A stretch of DNA of 10,790 nt from Pseudomonadota bacterium (lineage in GTDB: Bacteria > Myxococcota_A > Polyangia > Polyangiales > Polyangiaceae). The DNA is taken from contig JAEYOT010000362.1 of the NCBI GenBank assembly GCA_023411445.1, positions 1-10,790 on the forward strand. The letters are read 5' to 3'. The position numbers were made by a program, and so were the translations under genes. The notes beneath the pieces are model-generated. The model saw only the letters and a program-made list of their open reading frames with translations. It did no database searches and was not told the DNA's origin. Positions 6,731 to 10,790 of this stretch are shown here, piece after piece; within the stretch, counting starts at the first letter, position 1; every line of letters starts with the position of its first letter.

Positions 6731-7582
6731 ATGTGCCGTCTGTTCGGCTTTCGCAGCGTGATTCCCAGTCAGGTCCACCGCTCGCTCCTGGCGGCTGAGA
6801 ACGCGCTCGGCGTGCAGAGCAACAACCACCCGGACGGCTGGGGCGTCGCGTTCTACATCGATGGCGCGCCGCACGTCACCCGCAGCCCCAGCACCGCACT
6901 GGGCGACGCCCTGTTCCACCGCCTCAGCGGCGTGGTCGCCTCAGAGACGGTGCTGGCCCACGTTCGCAAGGCCACCCAAGGCGAAAAGACGGTCTTCAAC
7001 TGCCATCCGTTTCAGCACGGGCGCTGGGTCTTCGCGCACAACGGGGACATCCCACGCTTCGAAGAGCTACGCGGCAGGCTGGTGGAGCTCGTCGATCAAC
7101 GGCTGCGCCGCTTCGTGATGGGTGACACCGACAGCGAGGTGCTGTTCTTCGTGTTCCTGAGCGAGCTGGCGCGAGCGGCAGGCGCCGGGCAACGCCCGGA
7201 GCTGGCTCATGCGATGAGCGCCATGCGCAGCACGATCAGGCGCGTTCGTGAGCTGTGCGACGGGCGCGAGGGCGTCGAGCGCGCGCTGCTCACCTTGATG
7301 GCGACGGACGGGGAGACGTTGGTGGCGACGCACGGCGGCAAGGAGCTTTACTTCTCGACGTACAAGACACGCTGCTCGGACCGCGAGCATTGCCCGAGCC
7401 TATCGGCGGCGTGCGAGGCGCCGTCGCCGAGCGGCGTCGTCAATCATTTCATCGTTTCCAGCGAGCCGCTGCAGGGCGAAAATGTCTGGCTGCCGCTCGA
7501 GCCGGGCGACATCGTGGGCGTGGATCGGCGCATGCAGCTGGCGCGCGGCAGCCTGGAGCGGCTGAGCCTGCCCGTCGGGTGA
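6731..7582 (+). CDS. Class II glutamine amidotransferase, YafJ/EgtC-like
   Basis: Predicted 283-residue cytoplasmic enzyme of the Ntn-hydrolase fold. Class II amidotransferase domains hydrolyse a glutamine or gamma-glutamyl amide with an N-terminal Cys. ATG 6731 is chosen because it places this Cys at position 2 (MCRLFGF), exposed once Met is removed; an in-frame ATG at 6680 would bury it. Further motifs are NNHPDGWG (31-38), HVRKAT with Arg79 (77-82), HPF (92-94), FAHNGD (101-106) and GDTDSE (131-136), the glutamine-binding set. The C-terminal part (SSEPLQGENVWLPLEPGD) matches stand-alone YafJ-like proteins, which lack a synthase domain. EgtC of ergothioneine synthesis is a relative, but no other egt gene is visible, so that role is not supported. 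The preceding ChaC gene also acts on gamma-glutamyl bonds; a shared thiol or gamma-glutamyl peptide pathway is inference. The lipoprotein esterase follows 66 bases later. Confidence 0.92.
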   Translation: MCRLFGFRSVIPSQVHRSLLAAENALGVQSNNHPDGWGVAFYIDGAPHVTRSPSTALGDALFHRLSGVVASETVLAHVRKATQGEKTVFNCHPFQHGRWVFAHNGDIPRFEELRGRLVELVDQRLRRFVMGDTDSEVLFFVFLSELARAAGAGQRPELAHAMSAMRSTIRRVRELCDGREGVERALLTLMATDGETLVATHGGKELYFSTYKTRCSDREHCPSLSAACEAPSPSGVVNHFIVSSEPLQGENVWLPLEPGDIVGVDRRMQLARGSLERLSLPVG

Positions 7583-7648
7583 GGCGGCGCGCGCGTGGTA
7601 CTGCACCGCAGAATGGATGTGAGTCGAGCGCACCGCGCTGCGGTGCCG

Positions 7649-8518
7649 ATGAAATGCCTCGCGCTCACGCTCACGCTCGTGAGCTGCGGCCGTCGCGAGG
7701 CGACGGAGCTTCCGGTCGAGTCGCCGCTGGCGCTGCTCGCTTCGTCTGCGCCAAGCGAGCGCGAGCCAGAGCCGATGTCGCCGAGCGTGGCGGAGCCGGC
7801 GCCGCCCGTCACGCCCGGCGCTGCGTGGCCGCCCCAGCCGCCCGGCGCGGTGAGCGACTTCTGCATCGAAGGCATCGAGGCGCTCGACGAGAGCAGCTGC
7901 TACGTGCTGCCCGACGCGCCGACGAGCGAGCTCGTGATCTACCTGCACGGCATCGTGCCGCCGGAGAAGACGAGCCGGCAGAAGACGAATTTCGAGAAGG
8001 TCGTGAGCGCCGCATCGCGCCGAGCGGGCGTGGCCGCTTTGATGCCGCGGGGACGCGTCGGCCTGGCGCCGCGCGGCCACGAGCGCTGGTGGGGCTGGCC
8101 GACTTCCGGCGCAGCGCACGCGCGCTGGGCGCCGGAGCTCGTGCGGGAGCTGGGGGAAAAGCGCACCAAGCTGGAGCAGCTTGTCGGTAAGCCGTTCGAG
8201 CGCGTGTACCTGGCAGGCTCGTCGTCGGGCGCCTACTTCGTGATCGCGCTCGCGCTCTCCGGCGAGCTGCCGGCCGACGGCTACGCTGCGATCTCTGGCG
8301 CGACCGACCGTCACGACGCGGACCTGCGCAGTCTGCGCAAGGTGCCATTTTACATCGGCTTCGGTACGCGCGACACCGTGGGCGGCGCGGCGCGCTCGCT
8401 GTACGGGCGCCTGAAGGCGGCGGGGTTTTCGGTCGCGCTCGGTGTCCACCCGCTGCCGCACGGCACCGCCGAGGTGTACTTGGACGAAGCGTTTTCGCAC
8501 TTCCGGGAGGCTCGTTGA
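7649..8518 (+). CDS. Alpha/beta-hydrolase lipoprotein (probable esterase)
   Basis: Predicted 289-residue envelope lipoprotein. From ATG 7649 the signal is very short (MKCLALTLTLVSC, lipid-anchor Cys13). ATG 7613 would add 12 residues including two Arg and is a reasonable alternative; neither has a clear Shine-Dalgarno. Residues 14-70 are a Pro/Glu/Ala linker. The hydrolase domain shows an oxyanion strand IYLHG (His100-Gly101), nucleophile elbow GSSSG with Ser192 (190-194), a probable acid Asp242 in GTRDTVG, and a C-terminal His271 in HPLPHGTAEVY. The order Ser-Asp-His and the spacing fit a complete triad. A Cys pair (72 and 84) may form a disulphide outside the cytoplasm. The substrate is unknown; the overall layout recalls secreted esterases and poly-hydroxyalkanoate depolymerase-like proteins. 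Its stop overlaps the next gene by 4 bases, suggesting one operon, perhaps starting at the amidotransferase. Confidence 0.88.
   Translation: MKCLALTLTLVSCGRREATELPVESPLALLASSAPSEREPEPMSPSVAEPAPPVTPGAAWPPQPPGAVSDFCIEGIEALDESSCYVLPDAPTSELVIYLHGIVPPEKTSRQKTNFEKVVSAASRRAGVAALMPRGRVGLAPRGHERWWGWPTSGAAHARWAPELVRELGEKRTKLEQLVGKPFERVYLAGSSSGAYFVIALALSGELPADGYAAISGATDRHDADLRSLRKVPFYIGFGTRDTVGGAARSLYGRLKAAGFSVALGVHPLPHGTAEVYLDEAFSHFREAR
8505..8510 (+). promoter_or_regulatory. Shine-Dalgarno of the metallopeptidase gene inside the esterase gene
   Basis: GGGAGG ends 4 bases before TTG 8515 and 10 bases before GTG 8521. It lies in the last codons of the upstream gene, so ribosomes ending there can restart. 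The spacing fits either start about equally; TTG gives a TTGA stop-start overlap. Confidence 0.7.
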
Positions 8519-9081
8519 CCGTGGAGCTGGACCACGAGGAGCTGGAGCCGGAAGCCGCGCTGGCGGAAGCGCTAGCGTGGTTGGAGGACGAGCCCGACAA
8601 CCCCGACGCTCATTACGAAGCCGGGTTGGCTTACGGCGACTTGGGGCAGCTGGAGGAGCAGCGTCGCGAGTTCTTGCGGGTGCTGCAGCTGGACGAGGCC
8701 TCCGAGCAGGCGCCGCTGGCAGACTGTGAGCGCATCATCGGTGACGAGGTGGAGGCGACTCTCGCGGAGCTGCCGCCGCAAATCCAGGAGCGCTTGGGAC
8801 CGGTGACGATCTTGGTGGAGCCGCGGCCGACGCGCGCCGCGGTGGAGGACGGCGTGGATCCGCGGCTGCTCGGGCTGTTCGAGGGGGCGACCTCGGAGGA
8901 GCTGTCCGGGGCGAACGCGCCGCTGGCGCCGACCCGGATCCTCATCTTCTCTCACAACCTAGCGTCGGCGTTCGACAGCGCGGAGGCGCTACGCGATGAG
9001 GTGAGGGTCACGGTGCTGCACGAGATTGGCCACTTCTTCGGCTTGGACGAAGACGATATGGAGCGGCTCGGCCTCGACTGA
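8515..9081 (+). CDS. TPR-containing minimal zincin metallopeptidase (Zincin_1 / DUF1025 type)
   Basis: Predicted 188-residue protein without signal peptide or membrane segment, so probably cytoplasmic. Residues 16-60 form one tetratricopeptide-like helical hairpin (NPDAHYEAGLAYGDLGQLEE), a protein-binding module. The C-terminal domain is a minimal zincin: residues about 90-188 include LGPVTILVEP, APTRILIFSHNL and VTVLHEIGHFFGLDEDDMER. His169 and His173 should bind zinc, Glu170 should be the general base, and one of the acidic residues after GL (178-181) is the expected third ligand. The family is small and widespread, with little known about its targets. TTG 8515 is chosen for the TTGA overlap with the esterase stop; GTG 8521 is possible and would only drop two residues. 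The pairing with a lipoprotein esterase suggests coupled expression rather than a known pathway. It is convergent with the helicase gene, 20 bases away. Confidence 0.88.
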   Translation: MTVELDHEELEPEAALAEALAWLEDEPDNPDAHYEAGLAYGDLGQLEEQRREFLRVLQLDEASEQAPLADCERIIGDEVEATLAELPPQIQERLGPVTILVEPRPTRAAVEDGVDPRLLGLFEGATSEELSGANAPLAPTRILIFSHNLASAFDSAEALRDEVRVTVLHEIGHFFGLDEDDMERLGLD

Positions 9082-9101
9082 GCGTCGAAGCCGGAGGTCT
9101 C

Positions 9102-10790
9102 TCACAAGCTGCGATCTCTCAGCTCTTGCGGGATGAGCGGGCTGGGACGCCCGACCGCGAACAGCCACAGCTGGTGCGCGGCGCGCGTGGCGGCGATGTG
9201 GAGCAGGTGGCGTGCTTCGTCGTCGTCCGGGTACGAGGACTCGGACGCTTCGACGATCACGACGTAGTCGAACTCGAGGCCCTTCACTTGGCGGACGTCC
9301 GTCACGTCCACACCCGCCTTGAAGCTGAAATCCTGCTCGGCCACGCGCCGCAGGTAGGGCACCTCCGCCCGCTGCAGACCGCCGAAATACAGGTCCGCCT
9401 GCTCGGGGTAGCGGGCGATCACGGCGACGGACGCCTGCGGCTCGCTCTGCATCAAGTCACGCAGCGCCTCAGCCAGCGTCGCGACGGCATCCCCGGTGTG
9501 ACCGTGCGTGAACAGATCCACCGGCGTGCCCTCGCGAGTCGCGACAGGAGCATCTTTGCTGGCCAGCTCGCCCAAGACCGCGCGCGAAAAGTCGATGATC
9601 GGCTTGGTGGAGCGGTAGCTCAGCTTGAGCGGCTCGACCTCCACGTGGCTGAGGCCCAGCTCACCCAGCACCGTCTTCCAGTCCGAGAAGCCGTTGTCCA
9701 TCAAGAGCCGCTGCTGCACATCGCCGGAGAGCGTGATGCTCTTGGCGGCGCTGGTCGTGTCCAGCACCACCGAGAGCTCCACCGGGCTGAGATCCTGCGC
9801 CTCGTCCACCAGGATATGCTCGTAGACGATGGGATCTTTGCTGAGCTTGCCGCGCGTGAGCGGGCCGCGCAGGCGCTGGTGCAGGCGTAGCAGCAAGGTG
9901 TCGTCCTCGACGTCCAGCTTGGCGTCTTCCGCGATGTCCAGGCCGTCGATGCCGCGGCGCATCTCGTCGTCGTCATCTTCATCGTCGTCGCGCTCGTCCT
10001 TCTCCTCGCTACGGCGCTTGTTGGCCTTTTTGTCGTCGTCGTCGTCGCGGCTCGAGCGCGCCTCCGCCAGGTCCTCGCGGCGTGCCTCGATTTGCCCCAC
10101 GATCTCGCCGCTGCGGGCGCTGCACCAGGCGACGACCCGATCCAGCTCGCCAGCCGTGAAGCTGCCAGGGGCGAGCTGCTCGACGGCGGCGCCCAAGATG
10201 GTGCGATCGCTGAGCAGCTCCGCCCAGGTGGTGGCCACGTCGCGCGTGGACTTGAGCAGGGCGCGGCACGTGCGCTCCACGCCGACGCGCACGTCCGTCG
10301 GCAGTTGACGCGCGGCTTCCCCTTCGACCTGGGCGATCAAGCCGTGCAGGCGGTGCGCTAGCGGTCGTTCGCTGCTCTTGGCCCAAGCGCGGCGCAGCTT
10401 CTCGCCGGCCTCGCCGTGCTCGCTCGTCAAGTCCGCCACGCGGCGCGTGACTTGGTCGGCCAAACGCGCCACGTGCTGTTCGATCAACCGCAGCAAGAGC
10501 GGGTGCTTCTTGAAGCGCGAGACCACGGTGGGCGTGTCGTCGCGGTACTTGGAGGGCAGGCGAGGGTACAGCCCCTGGCGCAGCCGCCGCACCCAGTCTT
10601 CGTAAGTGCGGATCGCGACGCCTTCGATGCCGAGCGCCGGCAGGACCCGCGCGACGTAGCGGGCCAAGGCATCGTTGAACACGATGACCAGCATCTTGTC
10701 GGGGCGGAAGCGACGCGAATCCTGGAAGGCCAGGTAGGCGAGGCGGTGCAAGCCGATCGTGGTCTTGCCGCTGCCCGCGCCGCCCTGGAT
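9102..10790 (-). CDS. HelD/UvrD-like superfamily 1 helicase-type ATPase, 5' end outside the window
   Basis: Partial gene: the frame is open to base 10790 and begins just before the P-loop, so the start is not visible; 562 residues are seen. All main SF1 motifs are present, numbered from base 10790: Walker A GGAGSGKTT (3-11), Walker B DEAQD (329-333), motif III GDVQQ (356-360), motif IV YRST (392-395), motif V KGLEFD (503-508) and motif VI ATRA (534-537). About 300 residues separate Walker A from DEAQD, a large insertion in domain 1A. Together with GLHRLAYLAF after the P-loop, IVFNDALARYVARVLPALG and TYEDW, this resembles HelD, an ATPase that removes RNA polymerase from DNA, more than the UvrD/Rep repair helicases. 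Residues 249-276 are a run of Asp, Glu, Lys and Arg (25 of 28). The missing N-terminus, which in HelD enters the polymerase channel, would decide between the two. Confidence 0.88.
   Translation of the reverse strand: MQGGAGSGKTTIGLHRLAYLAFQDSRRFRPDKMLVIVFNDALARYVARVLPALGIEGVAIRTYEDWVRRLRQGLYPRLPSKYRDDTPTVVSRFKKHPLLLRLIEQHVARLADQVTRRVADLTSEHGEAGEKLRRAWAKSSERPLAHRLHGLIAQVEGEAARQLPTDVRVGVERTCRALLKSTRDVATTWAELLSDRTILGAAVEQLAPGSFTAGELDRVVAWCSARSGEIVGQIEARREDLAEARSSRDDDDDKKANKRRSEEKDERDDDEDDDDEMRRGIDGLDIAEDAKLDVEDDTLLLRLHQRLRGPLTRGKLSKDPIVYEHILVDEAQDLSPVELSVVLDTTSAAKSITLSGDVQQRLLMDNGFSDWKTVLGELGLSHVEVEPLKLSYRSTKPIIDFSRAVLGELASKDAPVATREGTPVDLFTHGHTGDAVATLAEALRDLMQSEPQASVAVIARYPEQADLYFGGLQRAEVPYLRRVAEQDFSFKAGVDVTDVRQVKGLEFDYVVIVEASESSYPDDDEARHLLHIAATRAAHQLWLFAVGRPSPLIPQELRDRSL

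Noticed and set aside
7660..7684. Short CTCACG repeats and the CTCAC/GTGAG hairpin
   Set aside because: They fall in the hydrophobic signal-peptide codons (ALTLTLV) of the esterase, and the 5-pair stem is too short to be meaningful.
7400..8500. Minus-strand open frame opposite the amidotransferase and esterase genes
   Set aside because: It crosses two well-supported genes and has an Arg-rich composition with no recognisable domain.
9126..9890. Plus-strand open frame opposite the helicase motifs
   Set aside because: It mirrors DEAQD and the other SF1 motifs on the minus strand and has no features of its own.
9960..10046. GTC-rich trinucleotide tract as a microsatellite or CRISPR-like repeat
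   Set aside because: The units are irregular and stay in the helicase frame; they simply encode the acidic insert, and no repeat-spacer pattern exists.

Overview
The window reads as a piece of chromosome from a high-GC Gram-negative bacterium, most likely a myxobacterium (Myxococcota). This is inferred from very strong G/C preference at third codon positions, several lipoproteins with long low-complexity linkers, a secreted-type LDL-receptor class A module, a VWA lipoprotein and a large beta-barrel outer-membrane protein. No rRNA, tRNA, CRISPR array, insertion sequence or phage gene was seen.

Layout, left to right. (1) 2-1183 (+): the C-terminal half of a GH94 disaccharide phosphorylase, followed by a good hairpin terminator. 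(2) 1297-2309 (+): a lipoprotein with two LDLa-like modules; its signal peptide and its body lie in different frames, so the gene is either frameshifted or carries a sequencing error. (3) 2359-3651 (-): a VWA-domain lipoprotein, tail to tail with the LDLa gene. (4) 3893-5830 (-): a 645-residue outer-membrane beta-barrel protein, followed by a textbook terminator. (5) 5831-6105: a divergent, relatively AT-rich intergenic region. (6) 6106-6621 (+): a ChaC-type gamma-glutamylcyclotransferase. (7) 6731-7582 (+): a YafJ-like class II glutamine amidotransferase. (8) 7649-8518 (+): an alpha/beta-hydrolase lipoprotein. (9) 8515-9081 (+): a TPR plus minimal zincin metallopeptidase overlapping gene 8 by 4 bases. 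(10) 9102-10790 (-): a superfamily 1 helicase/ATPase of HelD/UvrD type, whose 5' end lies outside the window.

Two local groupings are credible. The esterase and metallopeptidase genes overlap (TTGA), with a strong Shine-Dalgarno inside the upstream gene, so they are probably translationally coupled. The ChaC and amidotransferase genes both handle gamma-glutamyl or glutamine amide bonds and point the same way, but a hairpin and a candidate promoter lie between them, so co-transcription is unproven. The three envelope genes (LDLa lipoprotein, VWA lipoprotein, barrel) suggest a cell-surface region. GH94 plus a barrel with a LamB-like start hints at sugar uptake, but that link is weak.

I did not find a clear, coherent novel system. 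The best leads are the frameshifted LDLa lipoprotein, the charged insert in the HelD-like ATPase, and two very short-leader promoter candidates.
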